This document shows positions 18,227 through 26,047 of a stretch of DNA of 64,000 nt, piece by piece. The stretch's first letter is position 1, and the number at the start of each line of letters is the position of its first letter. The DNA is from Pseudarthrobacter sp. IC2-21 (GTDB taxonomy: Bacteria; Actinomycetota; Actinomycetes; Actinomycetales; Micrococcaceae), in the NCBI RefSeq assembly GCF_034048115.1, contig NZ_CP139145.1, positions 3,844,001 through 3,908,000 on the forward strand. The letters are read 5' to 3'. The translations under genes and the position numbers were made by a program. The notes beneath the pieces are model-generated. The model was not told the origin of the DNA. It made no database searches and saw only the letters and a program-made list of their open reading frames with translations.

Positions 18227-18255
18227 TGAACCATTCTTTACCGTGGGGCGTCATA
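18227..18255 (+). promoter_or_regulatory. Candidate ECF promoter of the lipoprotein gene
   Basis: TGAACC (18227-18232), 16-nt spacer, CGTCATA (18249-18255), about 54 bp upstream of the lipoprotein ATG. It matches the sigma operon promoter on the opposite strand, which supports joint control by the adjacent ECF sigma factor. Confidence 0.65.
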
Positions 18256-18308
18256 CCGGTTAGCGTCCGGCGATCCGACGCCGGGCCATCAGTTCGAGGG
18301 AGCATTCC

Positions 18309-18857
18309 ATGAAAAAGCATCTGGCCACCAGCCTTGCGGCCATGGCCCTCATGGCCGGACTGGCAGGATGCGCCGGCAGCCCGGGAACCAGCACCACAAC
18401 GGCTGCCCCCGGCGGGTCCTCCGCCGCTCCGGCAGTGACCGGACCCGCCGCCACGTCCGCGGCGCCCACCGCTGCAACCAAAGCACCCGCCGTCGACCTC
18501 ATGACCGCGGCATCAAGCGCCGGCAGGATTGTGGTGGACGCGAAGGGCATGAGTCTCTACTTCTTCGCCAAAGACACCAAGGATTCGGGCGCCAGCGCCT
18601 GCACCGGCGCATGCCTGGCATCGTGGCCCCGAGCGCTCACCGTCGCAGCCAAGCCCTCCGCTGACGGGGTCACCGGAGTGCTGGGAACCATCACGACGCC
18701 GGAAGGTGCAAAGCAGCTGACCTTGAATGGACTGCCGCTGTACTACTACGCGAAGGACAAGGAGCCGGGTGACGTCATGGGCGAGGGCGTTGGCGGGGTC
18801 TGGTACCTGGCAGACCCGGCCGGCGAAATGATCAAGACGGCGGCACCGGGGTACTGA
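18309..18857 (+). CDS. Lipoprotein with 'secreted repeat' (PF03640-type) domain
   Basis: A 182-residue lipoprotein: signal peptide with lipobox LAGC (Cys at residue 21), a Thr/Ser/Pro/Ala linker to about residue 58, then two copies of the 'secreted repeat of unknown function' (GMSLYFFAKDTKDSG with a C-x3-C pair in ACTGACLASWP, and GLPLYYYAKDKEPGDVMGEG with a VGGVWYL end). Many such proteins sit next to ECF sigma factors; some are proposed to act in envelope redox or electron transfer, which is not proven. A GAGGGAG site lies 7 nt upstream. The preceding promoter matches the neighbouring sigma factor's own, so it is a probable regulon member. Confidence 0.9.
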   Translation: MKKHLATSLAAMALMAGLAGCAGSPGTSTTTAAPGGSSAAPAVTGPAATSAAPTAATKAPAVDLMTAASSAGRIVVDAKGMSLYFFAKDTKDSGASACTGACLASWPRALTVAAKPSADGVTGVLGTITTPEGAKQLTLNGLPLYYYAKDKEPGDVMGEGVGGVWYLADPAGEMIKTAAPGY

Positions 18858-18927
18858 GGAAGCGCCGCGTTGCTGAGGAACCGGCGGCTGACGGCGCGGG
18901 CTGCCAAGGAGAGGCGGCTACCCGTAG

Positions 18928-19674
18928 CTAGGGCTGGACGCCGGGCACATGGACTGGAGGGGTCGGCGGCAGGGGCAGGGCTGGGGGCTGTCCCTCCCCG
19001 ACCGGCAGCCGGTCCGGGACCTTCGGGAGGCCAGGCGTGAGATTCTGCGGGACGGGCAGGCTCGGGAGCGGCGCGTCCTTCGCCGGGGACGGCTGGCCGG
19101 GCGATGGCGCCGGGGTGTGGCCGGAGTTGGCATGCGAAGGCGCCGGAAGCGGCGGGGTGACGGCAGGAGCGGAAGGGTTTGCGGGGGCGGCGGGCACAGT
19201 GGACGGGGTGACCGGCCGGGCAGGCAACGGGGCGGGCGGGGCGGCTTCGTTGCCGCCAGCCATCGTGGCCACGAAAGAACTGACCGCCTGATTCGCATGG
19301 CCGATGGAATCTCGGAGGCCGTGGTCGGAAGCGACGGCCACCGCGCCGCCGGCTGCCAGTGAAACGGCCACTGACAGTGTGGTTAGGGTGATCCGGCGCT
19401 TGGCGCGACGGCGGGCGGCCAGTTCGTCGGCGGCTGGAGCCGGTTCAGGGGCTGGAGCCGGTTCGGTGGCCGGAGCCGGGACGGCCGCGAGATGGCGTGT
19501 GGGCGCAGGGACCATCAACGCGGCCACGGCGGCGGAGGCTTCCGGCTGTTCCCCGGCGGCCAGGCCGCGGAGGTCCTGCAGGGCGGAACGGAGGGCAGCG
19601 TCGCCGTCGAACCCGGCGTCATGGAGCAGCTGGTCGACGGTCCCCTCGCTGCTGGAGCCTGCAATGTCACTCAT
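18928..19674 (-). CDS. Single-pass membrane protein, probable anti-sigma partner
   Basis: A 248-residue protein whose start overlaps the end of the upstream ECF sigma gene by 8 nt. The short cytoplasmic N-terminal part (about 1-60, with DQLLHDAGFDGDAALRSALQDLRGLA) is followed by a Pro/Ala linker, a basic RRRAKRR and one membrane helix (ITLTTLSVAVSLAAGGAVAVA, about 92-112), then a Pro-rich extracellular tail of about 120 residues. No zinc motif is present. The position and topology resemble RsdA-like anti-sigma factors of actinobacteria, so an anti-sigma role is likely but inferred from context. Confidence 0.72.
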   Translation of the reverse strand: MSDIAGSSSEGTVDQLLHDAGFDGDAALRSALQDLRGLAAGEQPEASAAVAALMVPAPTRHLAAVPAPATEPAPAPEPAPAADELAARRRAKRRITLTTLSVAVSLAAGGAVAVASDHGLRDSIGHANQAVSSFVATMAGGNEAAPPAPLPARPVTPSTVPAAPANPSAPAVTPPLPAPSHANSGHTPAPSPGQPSPAKDAPLPSLPVPQNLTPGLPKVPDRLPVGEGQPPALPLPPTPPVHVPGVQP

Positions 19675-20260
19675 GATCTGCCTGGTTTCTTCTGAGGGTC
19701 CGGTCCTTGAGGTTTTGCAGCGCCCGGCGTTGGAGCTGTTTGATGGCGCCCTGGGACTTGCCCATGATGCCTGCCACCTGTTCGATGGACAGGTCAGCCA
19801 CCACCCTCAGTGCCAGCACTTCACGGTGGTCGTCGGCCAGGCCTTCGAGCATGCCCGCTGCGCCGCCGGCGTGCCCGAGGGCGAGGTCCTCTGCTGAAGG
19901 CGTGCTGCGCGCGTCCTGCAGGGGGTCATACGGGGTGAAGGCCGGCCTGCGCTCAACGCGGCGGTAGTAGTCCACCATCCGGGCGTGGGCGATAGAGAAC
20001 ACCAACGACTTGGCGCCCTGCAGGCCGCCGGTCAGTTCGCCGATTTTGGGGAAGAACGCCAGGAAGACGTCCTGGGTGACCGCTTCGGGATCGTCGACGC
20101 CGCGGGCCCTCAGGTAACCCAGGACTGCGCCGGCAAAGGTCCGGTAGACAACGCCGAAGAGCACGGCCGGATCAGCGCCGGCTGTGTCTTCAAATATGTC
20201 GATGTCTTCTTCGGCCAAAGTACCTGGCACCAGTGGCTCCTTCGTCCCGGGCTGCTGCAT
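19667..20260 (-). CDS. ECF RNA polymerase sigma factor (SigD-like)
   Basis: A 197-residue ECF sigma factor: region 2 (YRTFAGAVLGYLRARGVDDPEAVTQDVFLAFF, then SLVFSIAHARMVDYYRRVERRP) and region 4 (LADDHREVLALRVVADLSIEQVAGIMGKSQGAIKQLQRRAL). An acidic N-terminal extension of about 25 residues precedes region 2. It is followed, with overlap, by a membrane partner that probably restrains it, and preceded by a secreted-type VPA-repeat gene on the same strand, separated by a strong hairpin. The trigger and regulon are unknown. Confidence 0.94.
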   Translation of the reverse strand: MQQPGTKEPLVPGTLAEEDIDIFEDTAGADPAVLFGVVYRTFAGAVLGYLRARGVDDPEAVTQDVFLAFFPKIGELTGGLQGAKSLVFSIAHARMVDYYRRVERRPAFTPYDPLQDARSTPSAEDLALGHAGGAAGMLEGLADDHREVLALRVVADLSIEQVAGIMGKSQGAIKQLQRRALQNLKDRTLRRNQADHE

Positions 20261-20272
20261 CGTCCCGGCGTG

Positions 20273-20317
20273 CTGGACCGCGGGGGACCCCTAAGGGGCC
20301 GTTTTCCCGCAGTCCAG
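20273..20317 (-). terminator. Hairpin between VPA-repeat gene and sigma gene
   Basis: CTGGAC-C-GCGGG (20273-20284) pairs with CCCGC-A-GTCCAG (20306-20317) with one mismatch; the loop contains a second small hairpin (CCCC-TAA-GGGG). It ends 13 bp from the sigma start codon, so it could terminate the upstream transcript or mask the sigma ribosome-binding site. Confidence 0.45.
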
Positions 20318-20333
20318 CCTAGCCGCGAGGGTC

Positions 20334-21026
20334 CTAGCGGCCCGAAACGGCCGGAACGTCTACGTGATGACCGGCGACGGCGGGCACTGCAGGAACTGCC
20401 GGAACGGCAGGGACGGCGGGCACGGCCGGGGCGCCGTCGATGCCGGGTACCGCCGGGATGGCGGGGACTGCCGGCACTTCGGGGCGCTCTGCCTGGACAG
20501 CCGCAGAGCCCGTTACAGCAGCCTTGGCCTCAGTGGCGGCAGTGCCTTTGGCGGCCACGTCGGCGCAGAAAGCTTCGACGTTTGCTTCGCCCTTGGCCGC
20601 GATGGCCAGCGAGGAGAAACCTTCGGAGGACGCGTTGAGTCCGCCGTTCGTGAAGGCGGTGCAAAGGCCGATGGCCGCGGCACCGGCGGCGTCCACGGCC
20701 GTGCCGGCAGCGGCAGCGACATTTGCCTTGGCGGCGGCGTCGTGGTCAGAAACCGTCACCTTGGCTGAGGTGTCAGCGGAACCCTTGGCGGTGGCGTCGG
20801 CGGACGTTACTGCAGAATTGGCTTTTGCGGAACCGGCGGCGTCGGCGGCTGCTTCGCCTGCCAGCTTCGGGGCCGGGGCGCCCAGCAGTTCGTGCGCGGT
20901 CTGCTGCGCGTCGGCCGGGAGGACGCCGGAGACAGCGGCTACGCCGGTCCCGCCGACGGCCAAGGTGCCTGCAGCGAGAACTCCGGCTGCAACTTTGCTG
21001 GTGGCGAGAACAGTGAACAGCGACAT
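20334..21026 (-). CDS. Secreted or membrane-anchored Ala-rich protein with VPA repeats
   Basis: A 230-residue protein starting at ATG 21026, 7 nt after GGAGTG. It has one N-terminal hydrophobic segment (about 8-33, TSKVAAGVLAAGTLAVGGTG) that could be a signal peptide or anchor, a long Ala/Thr/Lys-rich helical stretch, a small domain with two Cys (GLCTAF ... EAFCADVA, about 118-157) and a C-terminal run of VPA units (about 180-222). Similar Cys-pair proteins are found upstream of ECF sigma genes in actinobacteria. Function unknown; the context suggests an envelope component or target of the adjacent sigma factor. Confidence 0.72.
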   Translation of the reverse strand: MSLFTVLATSKVAAGVLAAGTLAVGGTGVAAVSGVLPADAQQTAHELLGAPAPKLAGEAAADAAGSAKANSAVTSADATAKGSADTSAKVTVSDHDAAAKANVAAAAGTAVDAAGAAAIGLCTAFTNGGLNASSEGFSSLAIAAKGEANVEAFCADVAAKGTAATEAKAAVTGSAAVQAERPEVPAVPAIPAVPGIDGAPAVPAVPAVPAVPAVPAVAGHHVDVPAVSGR

Positions 21027-21165
21027 AGAGACACTCCAAAAACTAGAGAACATTTCAGATCCGGCTCCGTGGGGAACCCATCACGCCTTACATCGCCGGC
21101 CGGGCCGGGAAAGTTACGGCCTGTCCGAAATTTCTTTTGGCACCGTGCGGAGGACCTGGCAGACC

Positions 21166-21453
21166 ATGGTGGATCACAACCAACAACTGCTGCTGCGGGA
21201 GACCGGCCGGGACGTGGCCTACTGGGTGGAGCTCGCGCGCAGTACGGGCGTAAAGAACGACGTCGGCATCGGCCACGGAGGGGGTGGAAATCCAGATGCG
21301 GAAGGGATACGTCTCATTGCACAGCCCGCGCCGGAAAGCAGCGGGGCCGCCGGAACGTCCCGGCGGCCCCGCACTCTTCTGGCACGCCGTGCTGCGCCAG
21401 CACCGGCGGCCCCGCCAGGCCCGGCGAGCTGGGGCGCGGCGCGCTCCAGCTGA
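21166..21453 (+). CDS. Short ORF with DUF4287-like start, possibly decayed
   Basis: A 95-codon frame from ATG 21166. Its first 33 residues (MVDHNQQLLLRETGRDVAYW, then VELARSTGVKND) resemble the N terminus of small DUF4287-type proteins. The rest, rich in Gly, Pro, Arg and Ala, does not resemble them and runs through a strong terminator-like hairpin. It is either a truncated remnant or a chance frame; GGAGG lies 12 nt upstream of the ATG. Confidence 0.3.
   Translation: MVDHNQQLLLRETGRDVAYWVELARSTGVKNDVGIGHGGGGNPDAEGIRLIAQPAPESSGAAGTSRRPRTLLARRAAPAPAAPPGPASWGAARSS
21341..21372. terminator. Strong GC hairpin
   Basis: Perfect 13-bp inverted repeat GCGGGGCCGCCGG/CCGGCGGCCCCGC around AACGTC, 104 bp downstream of the DUF4375 stop (minus strand). 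No T-run; probably a terminator for that gene. Confidence 0.55.
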
Positions 21454-21475
21454 GCCACTCTAAAGGTGAGGCGCG

Positions 21476-22327
21476 CTACGCCTCGATCATCTCGTCGTCG
21501 TCCACTTCCTCGAACTCGACGGCGGCCACGATCTCCTGGGTCTCCGGGTTGATCATGAAGGCCTCGTCCTCTTCCTCGACCATGAGGAAGTCGCCGTGGT
21601 CGGTGCTGAAGTGCCAGGCCAGCGTCTTCTCGCCGTTGTGGAGGTAGTTGGGGTCGCCCAAGGTGATCTTTTCGAGTTCGTACCCGGCGACGTCGCACAG
21701 TTCCCGGATGATGATTTCAAAGTCCGGGGCGTTGTCCAGCGCCTCGTCCTCGGCCCGCGCCCGGCGCTCTTCGAGATCGGGCAGGAGCGCAACCTGGCGT
21801 TCGATGTAGGCGCTGAGTTCCTCGTCATCCAGCACAAGCAGGCTTTCCTGGCCCAGCAGCCAGGCGGCGTTGAGGGCGGTGATGTTCTCGGTTTCGAACA
21901 GTTCCTCAAACTCACCGTCGAGTTCTTCCATGGTGCGCACGGCATCGTTGGATTCTTCCTCGGCGTCCAGGTCGCCGTCGAGGTAGCGCTCCTCGTCTTC
22001 CTCGGACAGGGCATCAAAGACACCAACGGTCCGGTTGAAGAGCTCCAGGTGCGCCGTTGCGCCCATGCTCTCCAGGCCCTCGCGGATCAGCGGATCCACC
22101 TCGTCGCGGTCGGCAGTGAACACGTACTGGGCAAAGCCGCCCTCCAGCGACTGCGTGACATAGAAGTCCACGTAGTAGCTGCGAAGTGCCGCGGGGGCGA
22201 TCTCGCGGGAGTCCAGCAGGCTGCCGTACATGGCATTCACCACGTGAACGTTGGCATCGACAACCTCCTCACTGCCGGCTTCGATGCTGGCCTTGGTCAG
22301 GACGACAGGGTTCTGGCTCATGGTCAT
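21476..22327 (-). CDS. Acidic DUF4375 (DMP19-like) protein
   Basis: A 283-residue, very acidic soluble protein. Residues about 30-110 carry the DUF4375 pattern: LRSYYVDFYVTQSLEGGFAQYVF, then EGLESMGATAHLELFNR. This matches the C-terminal part of the DMP19 family, one member of which (Neisseria) is a DNA-mimic protein. Long Glu/Asp runs follow (ALSEEDEERYLDGDLDAEEE), and the C terminus has EFEEVDDDEMIEA. ATG 22327 lies 6 nt after GAGGA; the frame is open much further upstream, but that part overlaps the divergent helicase gene. A DNA-mimic role is only a possibility. Confidence 0.82.
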   Translation of the reverse strand: MTMSQNPVVLTKASIEAGSEEVVDANVHVVNAMYGSLLDSREIAPAALRSYYVDFYVTQSLEGGFAQYVFTADRDEVDPLIREGLESMGATAHLELFNRTVGVFDALSEEDEERYLDGDLDAEEESNDAVRTMEELDGEFEELFETENITALNAAWLLGQESLLVLDDEELSAYIERQVALLPDLEERRARAEDEALDNAPDFEIIIRELCDVAGYELEKITLGDPNYLHNGEKTLAWHFSTDHGDFLMVEEEDEAFMINPETQEIVAAVEFEEVDDDEMIEA

Positions 22328-22459
22328 GGGATTCCTCACTGCTGCTGAAAGCTTCGATGAAGCTCGGGACACTTTCACGCTACGGGGGCTTGGACAGCGG
22401 GCGGTTGAGGCGGAAGTGAACGTCAGACGAAGTTTCAGGCCCCCGCCGGGCGAACTAAG

Positions 22460-25400
22460 ATGAATCAGATAACCATCGAATCGGACACGGCCCCGCCGTG
22501 GCCACTGAAAGTAGCGCGCACCATGCCATCCCAACCGGACGAGAGTGCGGCACTGGCAATACAGACTCCCGCCATCAACGACCGTTCCCTCGCGGCCGGC
22601 CTGGCGTATGCCATGGGAAGCCGCGTCTCCGGTATCTCGTTCGATGCCACCACCGGGCTCATGCTGGGCAAGGTCAGGGGCGGGGCGGACGTGCCTTACT
22701 CCACCACGGCCAAGCTGGTCCGGAAAACGGGCGGCTGGAGCTGCACTGTCGGGGTCTGCAGCTGCCCCGTCCGCAAGGACTGCAAGCACGTGGCGGCGCT
22801 GCTCTTCGCTGCCGAGGACAACCCCGCCATCCGCGTCCAGCTCCTTGCCCCGGCCGAGGTTTCCCGGCTGTCCCGGCAGCCCGCGAGCCTGGAGCTGGCC
22901 GACTGGGAGCAGGCCCTCAGCCCGCTCATTTCGCAGCCCGGGATCACCCAGTCGAGTAACGGCATCCCGCTGGCCCTCCAGTTTGAGGTCGAGGAACCGG
23001 CCCCGCACTTCTCCTACACAGGCCGCCGCGATCCGCTCCGCAGCGTTCGCCAGCTCAAGGCCCGGCCCGTGATCATGGGCGCCAAGGGCAAGTGGATCCG
23101 GGGCGACGTCTCCTGGAACACCCTGAGCTACCTGAACTTCCGGCGCGAATGCAACGAGGCGCACATCGAGTGGATGCAGGCCTTCCTCGCCGCCCACACC
23201 GCCGCCGCCAACCGCGTCCACAACTCCTCCGCGCTCTGGCTGGGCCTGAACACCTTCGCGGGCAAGAACATGTGGAGCCTGCTCGCTGACGCGAAGAAGA
23301 TCGGCCTCGCCCTCGTCCACAGCCGCGGCACTGAGCCGGTGCGGCTCGCGGAGTCTCCCGCCGCCGTCGGGCTTAATTTGAGCCGTTACGGCAACGAATC
23401 TGCCACGGTAACTGCGTCGGGGCAGTCAGCAGACAAAACGGCCGACGACGGCGGTCTGGAGCTCGCGCCCACCATCACCGTGGAGGGGGAAGACGTTGAT
23501 CCGGCGTCGGTGGGCACCATCGGCCGCCCCGCGCACGGCATCTTCCTGACCACCGGCGGGGACGCGCTGCCGGGTGTGTCTGCGGACAGTGTGATCACGC
23601 TTGCCCCGCTGGAAAGCGGGCTGAGCGAGGAGCTCCTGGCGTTCGTGACCGCGGGCAGCACCCTGCATATTCCCGCGAAGGATGAAACCCGCTTCCTCAC
23701 CGGTTTCTACCCGAAACTCAAGCAGACCGCACGGGTGACCGCCAAGGATGACTCGGTGGAACTGCCCGCCCTGGCTGTCCCCACGCTCTCGCTGCTGGCC
23801 AACTACGGGGCGGACCACCGCGTGCGGCTGCATTGGGAATGGCACTACAAGTCCGGGACCCTGGTCACCGCCCAGCCCCTTTGGCGGCACCCCGGCGACC
23901 ACGGCTACCGCGACGACACCGCGGAAGCACGCATCCTGGAGGGCATCGGCCAGCCGTGGGACGTTGTCCCGGCGCTGGGCGAATCGGCCACCGGTGGTTG
24001 GGGCACGCCGCGGCTCTCCGCTTCGGCGGAACTGAGCGGCCTGGACACCCTCGCGTTCACCGAGGACGTCCTGCCCATGCTGCGGCAGGCACCGGATGTT
24101 TCGGTGGACACCGCGGGCGAAATCGCGGACTACCGTGAGGCCGAGGAAGCCCCGGTGGTTTCCATCTCCACCAAGGCCACCGAACAGCGCGACTGGTTCG
24201 ATCTTGGCATCCAGATTTCCCTGGAAGGCCAGCCCGTCTCGTTCGCCGCCGTGTTCTCCGCCCTTGCGGCCGGCCAGACCAAGATGCTCCTGCCCAGCGG
24301 CGCCTACTTCTCGCTGGACCTACCGGAACTGCACCAGCTGCGGGCCCTGATCGAGGAAGCCCGCTCGCTGCAGGACAACAAGGACGCGCCGCTGCAGATC
24401 AGCCGCTTCCAGGCCGGGCTGTGGGACGAGCTGGCCCAGCTGGGCATCGTGGACGAACAGGCTGCCGCGTGGCGCTCCGCCGTGGGCGGCCTGCTTGAGG
24501 GCGGGATCGAGGGGTTGCCGCTGCCTGCCTCACTGAATGCCGAACTGCGGCCCTATCAGCTTGAGGGTTTCAACTGGCTGAGCTTCCTTTACAAGCACAG
24601 CCTGGGCGGGGTCCTCGCGGACGACATGGGCCTGGGCAAGACCGTGCAGGCCCTCGCGCTGATGTGCGCGGCGAAGGAGCAGGCTGCGCAGGCTGCTCAG
24701 GTTGCGGGAGGAACAGCGGCCGATTCTTCGGCCGCGGAACCCACCGCCCGAACAGCAGCGCACGACGGCGGGACTCCCTTTTTGGTGGTGGCACCCACCA
24801 GTGTGGTGGGCAACTGGGCGGCGGAGGCCGCGCGGTTCGCGCCGGGCCTGAAAGTCCGGACCGTCAGTGAGACCTTCGCCAAGAACGGCCAGGACGTCGC
24901 CGTGGAACTGGGCGGCGCGGACATCGTCATCACCTCCTACGCCCTCTTCCGGATCGACTACGAGTCCTATGCCACCCGGACCTGGGCCGGGCTGGTTTTG
25001 GATGAGGCGCAGTTCGTCAAGAACCACCAGTCCAAGGCCTACCAGTGCGCCCGCAAGCTGCCGGCAGCCTTCAAGCTGGCCATCACCGGCACGCCGCTGG
25101 AAAACAACCTCATGGAGTTCTGGGCGCTGACGTCCATCGTGGCGCCGGGCCTGTTCTCGAGCCCCAAGCGGTTTGCCGAGTACTACCAAAAGCCGGTGGA
25201 AAAGAACGGCGACAAGGGGCAGCTGGAAAAGCTCCGCCGTCGGGTCCGTCCGCTCATGATGCGCCGCACCAAAGACCAGGTCATCAAGGACCTGCCGCCC
25301 AAGCAGGAGCAGATCCTGGAGGTGGTGCTGAATCCGCGCCACCAGAAGGTCTACCAGACGCACCTGCAGCGCGAACGGCAGAAGATCCTGGGCCTGATCG

Positions 25401-26011
25401 AGGACGTCAATAAGAACCGCTTCACCATCTTCCAGTCGCTCACGCTGCTGCGGCAGCTGAGCCTGGACGCGTCGCTGGTGGATCCGTCGCTGACCGCCGT
25501 CCGGTCCTCGAAGCTGGACGTGCTGTTTGAGCAGTTGGAGGACCTGGTGGCCGAGGGTCACCGCGCCCTGATCTTCAGCCAGTTCACGGGTTTCCTCGGG
25601 AAGGTCCGCGAGCGGCTTGTGGAGGAGAAGATCGAGTTCTGCTATCTCGACGGCGGCACCCGGAACCGTACCGACGTCGTCAATGAATTCAAGAACGGCA
25701 GCGCGCCCGTGTTCCTCATTTCGCTCAAGGCCGGCGGCTTTGGGCTGAACCTGACCGAGGCCGACTACGTCTTCCTGCTGGACCCCTGGTGGAACCCCGC
25801 GTCCGAGGCGCAGGCCGTGGACCGGACTCACCGGATCGGGCAGGCGCGCAACGTCATGGTCTACCGGCTGGTCGCCAAGGACACCATCGAGGAAAAAGTG
25901 ATGGCCCTGAAGGCGCGGAAATCCCAGCTGTTCGCGGACGTCATGGAAGGCGATGCCCTCTCCGGCGGCGCCATCACGGCCGAAGACCTGGCGGGGCTGT
26001 TCAAGGACTGA
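22460..26011 (+). CDS. SNF2-family helicase/ATPase with SWIM zinc finger
   Basis: An 1183-residue DNA translocase-type protein. N-terminal SWIM zinc finger C100-x-C102-x5-C108-x-H110 (CSCPVRKDCKHVAALL), a middle region of about 550 residues typical of bacterial SNF2 proteins, then the helicase core: motif I DDMGLGKT (about 725), APTSVVGNW (Ia), DEAQ (II, about 850), ITGTPLEN (III), then LIFSQFTG (IV), SLKAGGFGLNLT (V) and DRTHRIGQ (VI, near 1117). It is probably nuclear-acid remodelling or repair related. The start is uncertain: ATG 22460 or ATG 22523 (MPSQPDE), neither with a good ribosome-binding site. Divergent from the DUF4375 gene by 132 bp. Confidence 0.93.
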   Translation: MNQITIESDTAPPWPLKVARTMPSQPDESAALAIQTPAINDRSLAAGLAYAMGSRVSGISFDATTGLMLGKVRGGADVPYSTTAKLVRKTGGWSCTVGVCSCPVRKDCKHVAALLFAAEDNPAIRVQLLAPAEVSRLSRQPASLELADWEQALSPLISQPGITQSSNGIPLALQFEVEEPAPHFSYTGRRDPLRSVRQLKARPVIMGAKGKWIRGDVSWNTLSYLNFRRECNEAHIEWMQAFLAAHTAAANRVHNSSALWLGLNTFAGKNMWSLLADAKKIGLALVHSRGTEPVRLAESPAAVGLNLSRYGNESATVTASGQSADKTADDGGLELAPTITVEGEDVDPASVGTIGRPAHGIFLTTGGDALPGVSADSVITLAPLESGLSEELLAFVTAGSTLHIPAKDETRFLTGFYPKLKQTARVTAKDDSVELPALAVPTLSLLANYGADHRVRLHWEWHYKSGTLVTAQPLWRHPGDHGYRDDTAEARILEGIGQPWDVVPALGESATGGWGTPRLSASAELSGLDTLAFTEDVLPMLRQAPDVSVDTAGEIADYREAEEAPVVSISTKATEQRDWFDLGIQISLEGQPVSFAAVFSALAAGQTKMLLPSGAYFSLDLPELHQLRALIEEARSLQDNKDAPLQISRFQAGLWDELAQLGIVDEQAAAWRSAVGGLLEGGIEGLPLPASLNAELRPYQLEGFNWLSFLYKHSLGGVLADDMGLGKTVQALALMCAAKEQAAQAAQVAGGTAADSSAAEPTARTAAHDGGTPFLVVAPTSVVGNWAAEAARFAPGLKVRTVSETFAKNGQDVAVELGGADIVITSYALFRIDYESYATRTWAGLVLDEAQFVKNHQSKAYQCARKLPAAFKLAITGTPLENNLMEFWALTSIVAPGLFSSPKRFAEYYQKPVEKNGDKGQLEKLRRRVRPLMMRRTKDQVIKDLPPKQEQILEVVLNPRHQKVYQTHLQRERQKILGLIEDVNKNRFTIFQSLTLLRQLSLDASLVDPSLTAVRSSKLDVLFEQLEDLVAEGHRALIFSQFTGFLGKVRERLVEEKIEFCYLDGGTRNRTDVVNEFKNGSAPVFLISLKAGGFGLNLTEADYVFLLDPWWNPASEAQAVDRTHRIGQARNVMVYRLVAKDTIEEKVMALKARKSQLFADVMEGDALSGGAITAEDLAGLFKD

Positions 26012-26047
26012 TCTCTCCTTCGCGTCCCGGGCCCCTCCCCCACGGCT

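Larger units (their letters stand above)
21027..21475. other. Intergenic region upstream of VPA-repeat gene
   Basis: These 449 bases hold no clearly conserved gene. On the minus strand CGTAAC (21113-21118), a 17-nt gap and CGATG (21091-21095) are a weak candidate ECF promoter for the VPA-repeat gene. A short plus-strand frame (21166-21453) and a strong hairpin (21341-21372) are listed separately. Confidence 0.4.

Noticed and set aside
21425..21470. tRNA-like D-arm (GTGGCTCAGCTGGAGC) on the minus strand
   Set aside because: No anticodon arm, no T-arm consensus (GGTTCRA) and no acceptor pairing could be found around it.
22328..23320. Long N-terminal extension of the DUF4375 protein
   Set aside because: It lies opposite the SNF2 gene, and a good ribosome-binding site is at ATG 22327.
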